Shown here: one piece after another, positions 34,101 through 44,179 of the stretch | How positions within the stretch are numbered: position 1 is the first letter of the stretch | Layout: each line of letters begins with the position of its first letter | Origin: Muricea muricata | Lineage: Eukaryota > Cnidaria > Anthozoa > Malacalcyonacea > Plexauridae | Direction of reading: 5' to 3' | Length of the DNA: 64,000 bases | Assembly: GCA_963855995.1 (NCBI GenBank) | Contig: OY979718.1 | Location: 26,278,282 to 26,342,281 of the forward strand | Notes under the pieces: model-generated | Seen by the model: the letters and a program-made list of their open reading frames with translations, nothing else | Databases searched by the model: none | What the model was told of the DNA's origin: nothing | Position numbers and translations under genes: made by a program

Positions 34101-36055
34101 TCAGATTCAAACGGCGATTGAATATTACGAAAAAGCCTTGGAAATCGCAAGAGAACGAGAAGATAAGGCAAACGAAACAGACGCTTGCCTAGGGCTAGGA
34201 CATTCATATATTCAGGTAAATCAGACTCAAACGGCAATTGAATATTACGAAAAAGCCTTGGAAATTGCAACAGAACGAGAATATAAGGCGAGCGAAACAG
34301 ACGCATGCCTAGGGCTAGGACATTCATATAGAAAGATAAATGAGACTCAAATGGCAATTGAATATTACGAAAAAGCTTTGGAAATAGCAAGAGAATGTGA
34401 GAATAAGGCAAACGAAACAGACGCATGCCTAGGGCTAGGACATTCATATATTCACATAAATCAGACTCAAACAGCAATTGAATATTACGACAAAGCCTTG
34501 GAAATTGCAAGGGAAGGAGAAGACAAGGCAAACGAAACAGACGCATGCCAAGGGCTAGGACAATCATATATTCAGATAAATCAGACTCAAAAGGCAATTG
34601 AATATTACGACAAAGCCTTGGAAATTGCAAGAGAACGAGAAGATAAGGCAAACGAAACAGACGCATGCCTAGGGCTAGGACGTTCATATAGAAATATAAA
34701 TCAAATTCAAACGACAATTGAATACTATGAAAAAGCTTTGGAAATTGCAAGAGAACGAGGAGATAATGCAAATGAAACAGACGCATGCCTACGGCTAGGA
34801 TATTCATATATTCAGACAAATCAGACTCAAATGGCAATAGAATATTACGAAAAAGCCTTGGAACTTGCGAGAGAACGAGAAGATATAGATAAAGCAAACG
34901 AAACAGACGCGTGCCTAGGTTTAGGATATTCATATAGAAATATAAATCAGATTCAAACGGCGATTGAATATCACGAAAAAGCCTTGGAAATCGCAAGAGA
35001 ACGAGAAGATAATGCAAACGAAACAGACGCATGCCTAGGTTTAGGATATTCATATAGAAATATAAATCAGATTCAAACGGCGATTGAATATTACGAAAAA
35101 GCCTTGGAAATCGCAAGAGAACGAGAAGATAATGCAAACGAAACAGACGCATGCCTAGGGCTGGGACATTCATATATTCAGATAAATCAGACTCAAACGG
35201 CAATTGAATATTACGAAAAAGCCTTGGAAATTGCAAGAGAACGAGAAGATAAGGCAAACGAGACAGACGCATGCCTAGGGCTAGGACATTCATATATTCA
35301 GATAAATCAGACTCAAACGGCAATTGAATATTACGAAAAATCCTTAAAAATTGCAGGAGGACAAGAAGATAAGGCAAACGAAACAGACGCATGCCTAGGG
35401 CTAGGACATTCATATAGAAAGAAAAATCAGATTCAAACGGCAATTGAGTATTACGAAAAAGCCTTAAAAATTGCAAGAGAACGAGATGATAGAGAAAAAG
35501 ATGCAAAGGCATATGTAGAGTTAGGTGATTTATATATTGAGATAAATCAGAAACAAACGGCAATTAAATATTACGAAAAAGCCTTGGAAATTGCAAAAGA
35601 GCGAGAAGATAAGGCAAACGAGACAGAGGGATGTCTAGGGCTAGGACAGTCATATAGAAAGAAAGAGGAAAAAGAAGAAGCAGAAGTCTATCTTAAGCTC
35701 GGCGATATATTTTATGAATTGACGCAATACGAGAAAGCCATCGAATCTTATCAACACACTTTATCTCTTGGACGAAAATTGGAGGATGAAGAAATGAAAT
35801 GGGTTGTAATTCAGAAGTCAGGAAAATTGTGCTTGACTTTGGCATCAAGTTATTCTAAAGATTGTGATTATGACAAGGCGATAGAATGGTACAAGAAGGC
35901 GTTGGAGATTACGGAAACAGGATCCAGTCATCATGTTTTGTACGTAAAAGCCCTTACTGGTTTAGGTGTTGCCATGTTTTATATTGGACATACTGAATCT
36001 GCAATCGAATCAATACGAAAAGCCCAATCATTTTCTGATAAAGAAGTTGAAACAG
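31147..36055 (+). CDS. Giant TPR-repeat protein, first coding exon
   Basis: The frame encodes about 1636 residues before a donor (AACAG/gtaaat at 36055). After a short N-terminus there are about 36 consecutive 40-residue tetratricopeptide repeats of the type CLGLGHSYIQINQTQTAIEY followed by YEKALEIAREREDKANETDA. They keep the TPR positions Leu7, Gly8, Tyr11, Ala20, Tyr24 and Ala27. Three or four more diverged repeats follow. Forty-residue helical repeats of this sort, as in LGN/GPSM2-like proteins, build protein-binding superhelices, so a scaffold or adaptor role inside the cell is likely. Start choice: ATG 31147 is the first ATG after an in-frame TAA. Units are near-identical in DNA, with an 8-unit block duplicated (33721 and 34681) and a 6-bp insertion near 34886. 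Past 36055 the frame runs through a SINE and is intron. Confidence 0.85.
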
Positions 36056-36121
36056 GTAAATATGTTCGACCCACATACATTTTGTTTCTTTATAATTACG
36101 TAAATTTACACATTTTATTTT

Positions 36122-36366
36122 ATTTCATTAATTTCGCCACAAGGGCAGGGTCACCACAACAGCGTGGGCTAATTACTGTGGGCCCGTGTTACCTATCCCA
36201 CCCTCTCAACATTCCGTGTGGGAGGAACCGGAGAAAACCCACGACTTTAGGCAGAGCGTTGACTATACTCTTTTCATATGAGGACTGGGTTCGTGTTTAC
36301 CTTACTGGGGATCGAACTCGGAACCTTAGAGGTGAAAGGCAGTGGTCTGACCACTACACCCCCAAA
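36122..36366 (-). mobile_element. tRNA-derived SINE in intron
   Basis: Read on the minus strand, the 5' end carries an A-box-like tgtagtggtcagacc and, about 35 bp on, a B-box gagttcgatcc, as in tRNA genes and their SINE descendants. The body holds 'gtgggttttctccggttcct', a conserved block that recurs in several invertebrate SINE families. The open frame of the TPR exon runs across it only by chance; it lies after the donor at 36056. Confidence 0.75.
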
Positions 36367-36553
36367 GCCACAGGAAAATTGTTGGGTTAACTGAGTTAAC
36401 ATATTAAATACTTACACGTTAACGAGATAATATCGCGGGAAATTGGACACTTTGAAACGTATTGCTTTGCTTCTCGAATATGGCTAAGTTCACATAAGAT
36501 TGATTAAAAGACGTGATACCATCCGTTTTACATATTTACCTGTGTCGATGGAG

Positions 36554-36672
36554 GTCTTAATGAGTTTGCAATTGAATTAGAATTAAATGGGAACAAGCTA
36601 GGCAAAATAGTTCACGTTAACGTAACGAACAAAGGGACAAGTCAGACTTTGGAAGTAACTGCCATACATGTT
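36554..36672 (+). CDS. Candidate second exon of the TPR gene
   Basis: An acceptor (gtcgatggag) precedes 119 nt that continue the TPR exon exactly: the leftover G plus GT makes Gly. It then reads LNEFAIELELNGNKLGKIVH followed by VNVTNKGTSQTLEVTAIHV, ending at a consensus donor gtaagt in phase 0. The alternating hydrophobic pattern suggests beta strands, perhaps an immunoglobulin-like or ubiquitin-like fold, but no family is recognised. Confidence 0.55.
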
Positions 36673-36779
36673 GTAAGTGTTTTACTGCATCTGGAGACAC
36701 GAGGCCATCAAGGTTTAACTTTTTTCGTTAGATGTAATTCATCTAAAATGCACGCTCTAATTACTTTAAAAGTATTAAG

Positions 36780-36929
36780 GAGTGCTATTTGACTGCACCA
36801 TGTACATTAAAACTCAAAATTCATTGTTTGAAAATACGTCTTTAGATTTGGAAAATGTCGTCCATCAATCTACGCACGAGCATAAGAACTCCACAGATCA
36901 AACACCACCGCCCATCAATGCACCACCAG
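36780..36929 (+). CDS. Candidate third exon (Thr/Pro-rich tail)
   Basis: An open stretch ends in STDQTPPPINAPP at a good donor (CACCAG/gtaaaa) in phase 1. The acceptor (attaag or aggag) leads into this frame only from a phase-1 exon, whereas the preceding candidate exon ends in phase 0. Either one boundary is misplaced or this exon belongs to another splice form. Confidence 0.35.
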
Positions 36930-37356
36930 GTAAAATCAATTATTATTTCATTCATTTTATCATAACTTGATAGTGCCTGTTCGTCGGTTTTATACCAACA
37001 ATGGGGAACAGTATCCGCTTGCTGTTTTTCGAAGGTCTTCGTCACAGTGACATGATTTTAGTCACTACATGATATAAAACTTTGTGAGATCATGAATAAT
37101 TAATGAGTCCATCTAGCAATTACATTGTAGTATTTCAGTCACATCTATATGCACTTGTAAACCCAAGAAAGTAATGTGACGCAAGACGATCTGTATCAAA
37201 GTTAATGCATAGTTGATGTCATTGATTATTCTGTTTAATCATGCATTTCACAAGTACGTTATAATGCTAGCGACAGATATGTGGGGGGGGGGGGGGGTTA
37301 AAAATTGTAAATACCCATACAGATCCGTCGCTCGTAATATAACTATTATTTATTAG

Positions 37357-37433
37357 ATTCTCTCGTTCGAACCGAAACACAGACATTGGAATTTGAAGAA
37401 GCCGAGGAATGGACTGCTAGAATTTACAATTAA
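37357..37433 (+). CDS. Candidate terminal exon of the TPR gene
   Basis: Acceptor aactattatttattag is followed by AT, which with the leftover G of the previous candidate exon makes Asp. It then reads SLVRTETQTLEFEEAEEWTA and RIYN before TAA. Phase fits, but the exon is short and acidic with no domain, and no AATAAA was seen close behind. Support comes from splice consensus and phase. Confidence 0.3.
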
Positions 37434-38452
37434 TCATGCAATTGTGTATTTTTATTATATATGACTATAGACATTTATACGTGCAGTAGTCGGGCGAAAC
37501 AAAACTCGTATCTCACCGCATACTATATGTTTTCATGTGTTTGGAGCATGGGATGTATCAAAAAATTTGAAATGCTGTTCTAGGACACTTTTTGTATGAT
37601 CCCACAAACTTTATATTGCCCAATGCCTCAATCGCTCAACGTTTGTTGACTGAGTGGTGTCGTTTGACGTTTGCAATGAACTGATACCAGCATGTTTAGC
37701 GGTAAAATTGTTAACCGCGAACGTTAAATCTCATGCACAAGTCAAACATGAATCCACGTGAGAAGTAAAATTACTGACCATCGACCACCAGCATCTATGC
37801 TGCACCAAGACAAAGTCACACTATAGGGAATGGATAGTAGGGCCACCCAGCCGTGCAACACGGCGCCCTATCATTATGCAGTTTACTGGATGCCACCAGC
37901 CAGTTCAGCGTTCTTATTGGCCAGAAAATGCAATTGACTGGCTGGCATAATGGTAATGAGATGCATAATGCGATATGCGTGGACACACAAACTTCAACTG
38001 AGTGGCTCTATTGTCTATTCCATATACTGTGTCAAAAACAGTATGTGTACAGCCTATATACAGCATTGATATAGTGATGTCTTTTGCAGTAAAGATCAAT
38101 GGCTTTATTGCTTCTTCAACAGACACAGCTGATTCGGTAAAGGTTGTCCGTGCGCTCACGCAGGGCGTAGGAAGCAACGTGAAGTTGGACGGGCACCACA
38201 TTATAAGGGCACCTTTTTCATTAAAACATTAAAGATTACCCCCTTGTTTTATCTTGAAAAAGGGCACTTTGGGATCTGATTTTAACTGTATAGCAATATG
38301 CGAAAAGCTCGCGATAATTTATTAATTGATATATATGTATAGGGATTTTAAACACAGAAATTCGAGACTAAGAGTTACGTAATTCTCATCCAAATCCATC
38401 ATGCTTTTCACGCTTAAAGGTGGGAAAATAAGTCTCATTTTAATCTTTTCAG
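37434..38452 (+). other. Region between TPR and protease genes
   Basis: No clear gene boundary is visible. An alternative exon starts at about 38091 after acceptor gatgtcttttgcag, reading VKINGFIASSTDTADS and onward to a stop at 38232. It could receive the leftover G at 36929. An ATG at 38401 is in frame with the protease, but a strong acceptor at 38452 suggests translation enters from an upstream exon. Confidence 0.35.
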
Positions 38453-39633
38453 TGGAATGGTTAAACGAAGTTGTTGTAGAAGGATGTGACGTGAGCAAAG
38501 CAAAAAGTTTGGCAGACGAAGACTTGGTTCAGCTGGAAAATAGTATCAAAACATTTTCTGCCAAATATGTGTATACTCATCCAACATCAAGCAAAGATCT
38601 GTTAACCGAGAAAATTCGGCAAACCATGACAACAAATGTTAAATCCTCAGCTTACAAAAACCTGCTCGGACGAAATCAAGGAAAATTGCGTACGAACAAC
38701 GGAACTACTGTAGATGACGATGAACAGATTGTCACCTTCGCAAGAAACGACATTTCAAAGAATGTCTCCACCAAAGTACCTGCTCTATTGCTTCAGCATA
38801 TTTATTTATGCCTGAAGTCGATTGGACAAATTTCATGTGGACGACAGTTTGGAACATGTTGGCTTGTGAAAGATACGTTGGTCATAACCAACCATCATGT
38901 TTATATGATGTTTAACACAGAACGAAACAACCATCCAGGTGTGAGCCTGCCCATAACTGTTTCATTCGATTTTTTCGACCTTGAAAACCGCGAAAACGTT
39001 CAAACGGTGGAAGTGGATGAGCAGAAGGATCCTCAGATTGAAGGTCCTCACCTAGATTATAAATTTTTACGTTTGAAAGAATGCGAAGCTTTAACGAATC
39101 GTGCTCGTCTGGGTACAATTGTCAGAAGTCGTCGATTACAAGATGGTCGGGTTATCATCGTTGGTCATCCAGCAGAAAAACAAATGTTTCAGGAAACCTG
39201 CGTTGTTGTCATGACTCATTCTTGGCGGCAGATATTTGAAGGAAGGCGAGCGAGATTTCAGCAATTGGGTGAGGAGCATAGACGACGAATTGGAGGCCAA
39301 AGAAGGCACGAAGATGATACAGATTTGCAGCAGTCTGCTGGCCTGCACATGGCGAATGAAGACTTTTTGCAGTCGAGAGAAAGAGACGAATCATTTCTCC
39401 CATACGACACAAGTCTTTTTTCTGGCACTAGCGGTTCGCCTGTGTTTGATCTGAATGGAAAGATAGTCGCAATGCACACACAGAGATATACATTAGGTGT
39501 TGATGGGGGAAAACAATATTCATTGATGGACTTTGGTGTCCAGTTTAGTGCAATTTGTGAAGATTTGAAAAGACGGAATCTTCTAGAAGAATTATTTCCA
39601 AACTGTGATTTAGAAAGAATGGAAACAATTTAG
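38453..39633 (+). CDS. FAM111-like trypsin-fold serine protease
   Basis: The catalytic exon of a chymotrypsin-fold protease resembling the FAM111 family of nuclear proteases, named by motif style and not by search. Numbered from the in-frame ATG at 38401, the triad is His166 (VITNHHV), Asp219 (HLDYKFLRL) and Ser344 (FSGTSGSPVF). The loop just before the Ser motif is long and charged (residues about 275-335). After it comes GKIVAMHTQ and DFGVQFSAICEDLKRRN, like the substrate-binding C-terminal strands and helix. A strong acceptor (cattttaatcttttcag) at 38452 starts the exon with TG, needing one base from upstream, so the 5' part is missing or 38401 is an alternative start. No signal peptide is evident in the exon. 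It ends at TAG 39633 with AATAAA at 39733. It is on the same strand as the TPR gene, 1-2 kb downstream. Confidence 0.75.
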
Positions 39634-39840
39634 TTGAAGAAAACCGCTAACACTAGTGGGAAACAACAAAGTTAGTATGACTATCACTGAAGATTCATGA
39701 CTGTAAAGCCATCATGAGACTTCATCTCACTCAATAAACTACATAGAATGTCAAACCACACACAACTTTTATCCACACACCCCATATGATGACAGAGAAT
39801 CGTTGGAACTTCTGAAGTTTGTGTTATTTGAAGTCTGGCC

Positions 39841-40050
39841 AATCAATTGCCTTCTCTCACCAATGGAAATGCAATCTCGTACCCAGAGCAATGGCTATCC
39901 GCGGGTTCAGATTGGCATTGGCTTTGGCGAAATAGAAAACCGGAAGCCCTAAATTTTGGGGTTCCGGTTGTTGTGCGCATGCTCCAAAGCCCGATCGCTT
40001 GAAGATGGAAGTGCATACTGCCAATTTGGTAAACAAGCATAGCACTATAG
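39841..40050. repeat. Dispersed repeat, copy 1
   Basis: It shares 'caatctcgtacccaga', 'ggcattggct'-like text, 'gcatgctccaaagcc' and spacing with 45195-45400; a shorter relative ('aatctcaacctgcg... tctgggtacaagattg', inverted) lies at about 40595-40655. Non-coding. The repeat type is not identified. Confidence 0.55.
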
Positions 40051-40212
40051 ACCAGGCTTGCCGTTTAAGTTTAAATGTATTTATCTTGAATAGACAAACT
40101 ATTTTGGAAAAGGTATGGTTAAATTAAGCCTACTGGAATTTGTTATATTTCGTCACATATAAGGATTTGTTTATATATAGTAAGGCATGCAAGAGTCGCA
40201 AGCCGTCGTAGC

Positions 40213-40474
40213 CATTGACATATATACATCTGGACTGCCAGCTCGACTTTGAAAAGCGTTATCAAAGATGGCCGAAACATGAGAGTGTTTGCTCATGAAG
40301 TTGACTGCTGACCACTATTTTTTGTATTATTTAAGAGCCAGCAATGTTCAATCACTCTCATATTCGTCAGTTTTCGTCATTATTCGTCAGCCTTCGCGAT
40401 TTTCAATTGATAACGCAAAATTCAAGCGAAAATATTGCGAGCAGGCAGTCCAGATGTATTTATGTCAATGGTCG
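40213..40474. mobile_element. MITE, copy 2 (TIR ATTGACATATATAC)
   Basis: Inverted termini ATTGACATATATACATCTGG and CCAGATGTATTTATGTCAAT bound the element, whose interior is homologous to 10373-10636. Flanking text gives a possible short duplication (tcgta on both sides of an extended CCATTGAC terminus) but this is not conclusive. Confidence 0.8.
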
Positions 40475-40922
40475 TAACTCGAATGATTTTCAGCGACATT
40501 TAGGTCTAGATGCCAAACTGGATCACCCATTTTGCATTAAAACTGATCCTTAATGTTTGACCATTCACAGCACACGAGGATTCTAATTCTCCAAAGTAAA
40601 TGCCAATCTCAACCTGCGAACAGGCATTGCTCTGGGTACAAGATTGATTGAAACGCTGAACTGTGCTTTCTGCCATTAGTCGGGCCAATCATACTCACGG
40701 TCAGATCAGCTTGACACTCTGTATAATACGTCCATCACTTAATGATCGTGTCGTGTCTTAAAAGTTAACTAATTCCTTTTCTTTGGCATGTGTTTTTCAT
40801 TGAAACTTTCTCGTTCAAGGACGGCTGTCTGCAATATTCAACGTATGACTGTAAGCTTTTCTTATGCAGTCAACATTAATGTGGGATTGTGGTTAGATCG
40901 ATGAATAGATAGGAAGATAGTT

Positions 40923-41451
40923 TAATAAAAGGAAAATGGCAACAAAAATTTTTATGGTTCCATTAGAAAGAGACTCCAAAACAATAGAGAAGTTTATTAC
41001 AGAATTTTTATATCTGCCTTATTTCATGAAATATTTTGATTTGAATTCTTAACTTGTTATCTCGCCATCTTCGATATTTGTGGATATGCATGACACGTCA
41101 CAACTGGGGTCACGCAATATTTTTTTTACGACACAATGATTAATATTCTTCCATAACCGCACGTAAGGTAAGCGTTTCAAATATCAGCAGCGACTGAAAA
41201 GGTTTCAAAGAATATTAAATTGTTGTTAGGTATTTTAAGGCAGCTTCGAATGGCTTATTCCTGTTGTGACGTCACCAAAACATTGTTAATGAGGTTAACA
41301 ATTAATCCAAGATGGCGGACAGTTCGATTATTTAGGTGACAATATCTCCCGAAGTAAAACAGATATAAAAATTTTGTAATAGACTTCTATGTATTATTTT
41401 AGAGTCGCTTTCAAATGAGACAATAAAAATTTTTGTTGCCACTTCCCTTTA
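40923..41451. mobile_element. TIR MITE (~100-bp arms)
   Basis: The left arm (aataaaaggaaaatggcaac, then aaaaatttttatgg) and right arm (aaaaatttttgttgccactt, ending cctttaataaa) are inverted repeats extending about 100 bp inward ('gaagtttattacagaatttt' and its complement). The centre is about 330 bp with no transposase frame. Confidence 0.75.
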
Positions 41452-41527
41452 ATAAAAAAAACATCGCAGCTCGAAAGCTGAATTTTTTTACCTCTAACAA
41501 AATTATTTTAATCACCTATTACAAATT

Positions 41528-41894
41528 CAGGCTTTCCAGGATTAGAACTGGCGTAAACGAATTTGGGTTACCACGGAACCACGTTTTCGGTAACCAGGTT
41601 ACCGCAGATTTTAAAGAGAGAAACGCAAGTAGAAATGACTGTTTACTCACATGGCAGTCAATGTCGCGAGTTTTGTAAACATTTTAAAAATATTAAACTA
41701 AGCCAAAGTATCAAACGAAAAAATGTATTTAATTAGGTATAACGAATCTCAATCTTAATCTCGTACGACGCAAAATTGTCATAACGTTACATGTAACATG
41801 TCAAAGATGGAAAACAGATTAGGTTACCGCAAATCAAGGTTTGCGATAACGCGGTGGTAACCCAGGTTTGGTTACCGCAATTTTGGAAAGCCTG
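41528..41894. mobile_element. TIR MITE (CAGGCTTTCCA termini)
   Basis: Left CAGGCTTTCCA and right TGGAAAGCCTG are exact inverted ends. Inner gttaccgca/tgcggtaac motifs repeat several times in both orientations. Flanking AAATT on both sides may be part of a target duplication. The CAGG-type end hints at hAT, but this is not decisive. Confidence 0.65.
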
Positions 41895-41999
41895 AAATTT
41901 ATTGCATATAAGAAAACAACACATTCTAGAACTTATTAAAGCCTCATATATAAAGGACTGTTTTTATAGCTCATACTTCAAGTGAATTACATACTATCA

Positions 42000-42440
42000 A
42001 ACTGTTTTTAGTGTGTGTTTTAAGTGTACATTAAACTCATACTTGTTCCTTAATAAAATCGCAAAAATTACGAGACGGTAAGATACTAAGTAGTCTATGA
42101 CTATCGTTTGAAACAATTTCATGGAATAATTTATTGGGTCAGACCATCGTGGAATAAAGGACTTGCATACTCCATAACAGGACGGATACACGTAGTGTAA
42201 AATTGGAGTAACTCCTTACTAGCAATGTTTGACCTCTTTAATCAAAGTATAATCTCATCCGGGCTTTCTTAATTGTTTCATCAACATGTTTGTTCCACTT
42301 AAGGTTTTTCGAAACAGTTAGACCAAGGATTTTAGCGTGGTCAACTACATCAATTCGGTTGTTGTTGATTAGGATGTGATTAGGATTGTGTTGGGTTGAA
42401 ACTAAATGTATATCCTTCCAAGCTATCAGCGAGGACTTTT
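42000..42440 (-). pseudogene. LINE reverse transcriptase C-terminal fragment
   Basis: On the minus strand the frame reads NNRIDVVDHAKILGLTVSKN then LKWNKHVDETIKKA, the conserved 'K.LGL....L.W..H' block that follows the RT catalytic domain of LINEs. A diverged 'CIRPVMEYASPLF' block follows in another frame. Stops and a frameshift separate the parts. It is a 5'-truncated, decayed copy from a lineage different from the element at 11.2 kb. Confidence 0.7.
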
Positions 42441-43132
42441 AGACATTGAAGAAAAAACGACAAAAGTTGACGCAACAAATTACATTGACAGTAGTTGTCA
42501 CTTTAGATAAAATCTTTTTAACTTCGGCGATTTTATCCTATATTATTTTAAATCTTGTTTTTATGGCTTTACTCAAAGCAGTATGTTGGGCAATGATCTT
42601 TATTATAGGAATACGTTTTCCGCCTGCACGTCTCTGCCTATACAGTATTGAATGATCGCTATTTTCTGTTTCTTCAAAACAATACATATTCTCAGCTGTT
42701 TAAAACCTCGGTTGATATCTGTTCCTGTTGAGACATCAATATTTATAATTTTTTAAGCAAAATATATGATTTAATTGCTTAAGCTGATGTTGTGAACTTT
42801 TTTAAATCTCATTCAATCATTTGGATTCTTCAGAAGCTCATTTGCTGAATCTAAATTTGAATTATCACATTTAAATAAAGTGAACTCTAAATTCCCCCGC
42901 CTCCAAACCTCAAGGGTCTGTCGTGTACGCTACAGTTGTCATGAATTTTTATCACAGCTCATGCAGCTGGAATTGAGTGGCCTGCTATGCTGTATATAGA
43001 TCTATGGAAGATTCGATTTAAAATTTCAAAGCTATATGGATTCAAAATTAACTCTCCGCCAAATTTAGAAGGAAGGCATTTTAAAGCTGGTTACTTCGAA
43101 ATGAAGTTCTAGTCATTATTAGCCAGTTAAAC
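42441..43132. other. 5' flank of the GPCR gene
   Basis: AT-rich with no coding signal. The 69-aa ORF at 42446-42655 is hydrophobic but has no recognised family. Promoter elements could not be assigned. Confidence 0.35.
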
Positions 43133-44179
43133 ATGTCGACGTGCGGTAACGTACGAAATAATACGACGCAGGTGATTCAAAATTCAGAAAATTCTGTACA
43201 AGTTCCAGATATATTCCTTATCTTGGTAGCCTTAATCGGGATGCTTCTTAATGGAGTTCTGTTGGTTTTCGGCAGAAAGAATGTACCCAAATCTTGTTTG
43301 ATATTCATATGCAACTTGGCCGTAGCAGACTTGGCCACGGCGATAGTCGCCCTATTACTCGGTTTCAAAAAGTTAATCGGGTCCAAAATTTTTCATCGGA
43401 CCTTCGCTATTGCATCTTGGTGTACAGTTTTGGCCTCATTCCTTACACTCCTAGGCATCGCAGTACAGCGATACATATCTGTGGTTTATTCTATGTGGTC
43501 GCACTCGAGAATGAAGAATTTGGAATGGCTCTATAAGTTAATAATAATCGTAATCTGGTTGGTTGCTTTAACTCTAGCGCCATTCTTGCATTATTTTAAG
43601 GTAGTTACTCTACTCATTATGACGACGTTCGAAGAGCTAATGATTATTGTAATAATATTTCTTTACTTGAATATTCACTGGTCCTTTCGCAGCTACAGGT
43701 TAAAAGATAAGGAAGGACTTTTCGCCAAGGACAAAGAACGTTTGAGGCTTAATTTAAAGAAAGAAGCAAAACTTTCGGTTGTTGTATGTTGTGTTACAGC
43801 AATGCTCGTTATCGGAGTCTTGCCGAACGTTATAACTGTACAGGCAATGACAATAATGGCCCTCTCTAGAGATGTGAAAAATTTGCATTGCACGAAAATT
43901 CTGAATGATTTTCACTCGTACTTGGTGCTCATAGAAGTTTTGGGTTTCGGCCTAAATCCCATCATCTATTTCTGGCACAATCGGATTACAAACATGACTA
44001 GTAATGCTAACTGGCTTGAGAGAGTTCGTCGTGCAATTGGCATGACAAAAGCGAAAGGAAGAATCGTTCCAGAAATAACTATTATGCAAAGTAGAACAAC
44101 GGAATTGGCACATTCTGTGTGTTCAGCTGAAAGAGAAACAAACGCAATGAGGAACAATGAGAAAAACGGCTGCAGTTGA
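43133..44179 (+). CDS. Class A (rhodopsin-like) GPCR, single exon
   Basis: A 348-residue intronless receptor. Seven hydrophobic segments are visible. TM1 has Asn40 (the 1.50 position) in LLNGVLL. TM2 reads NLAVADLATA with Asp66 (2.50). TM3 ends VQRYISVV, so the E/DRY motif is QRY (112-114). TM4 carries Trp in IVIWLVALTLAP. TM6 has the conserved Pro in GVLPN without CWxP. TM7 has LNPIIYFW (NPxxY). The N-terminus has NxT/S sites (N9, N10). No Cys is seen in extracellular loop 2, so the usual TM3-EL2 disulfide is probably absent. The C-tail is about 60 residues and Arg/Lys-rich. Such intronless divergent receptors are common in cnidarian lineage-specific expansions; the ligand is unknown. The start is the first Met before TM1. 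Confidence 0.85.
   Translation: MSTCGNVRNNTTQVIQNSENSVQVPDIFLILVALIGMLLNGVLLVFGRKNVPKSCLIFICNLAVADLATAIVALLLGFKKLIGSKIFHRTFAIASWCTVLASFLTLLGIAVQRYISVVYSMWSHSRMKNLEWLYKLIIIVIWLVALTLAPFLHYFKVVTLLIMTTFEELMIIVIIFLYLNIHWSFRSYRLKDKEGLFAKDKERLRLNLKKEAKLSVVVCCVTAMLVIGVLPNVITVQAMTIMALSRDVKNLHCTKILNDFHSYLVLIEVLGFGLNPIIYFWHNRITNMTSNANWLERVRRAIGMTKAKGRIVPEITIMQSRTTELAHSVCSAERETNAMRNNEKNGCS

Noticed and set aside
31190-35563. Long minus-strand ORFs (up to 512 codons) with leucine-rich repeats such as MNVLALGMRLFRLPYLLVLL
   Set aside because: They are the antisense reading of the 120-bp TPR units. The period is a multiple of three, so one antisense frame stays open. The forward frame matches TPR consensus positions, and the antisense one matches no family.
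36056-36390. C-terminal extension of the 1747-codon TPR frame
   Set aside because: A good donor lies at 36055/36056, the frame runs through a tRNA-derived SINE, and the residues lose all TPR character.
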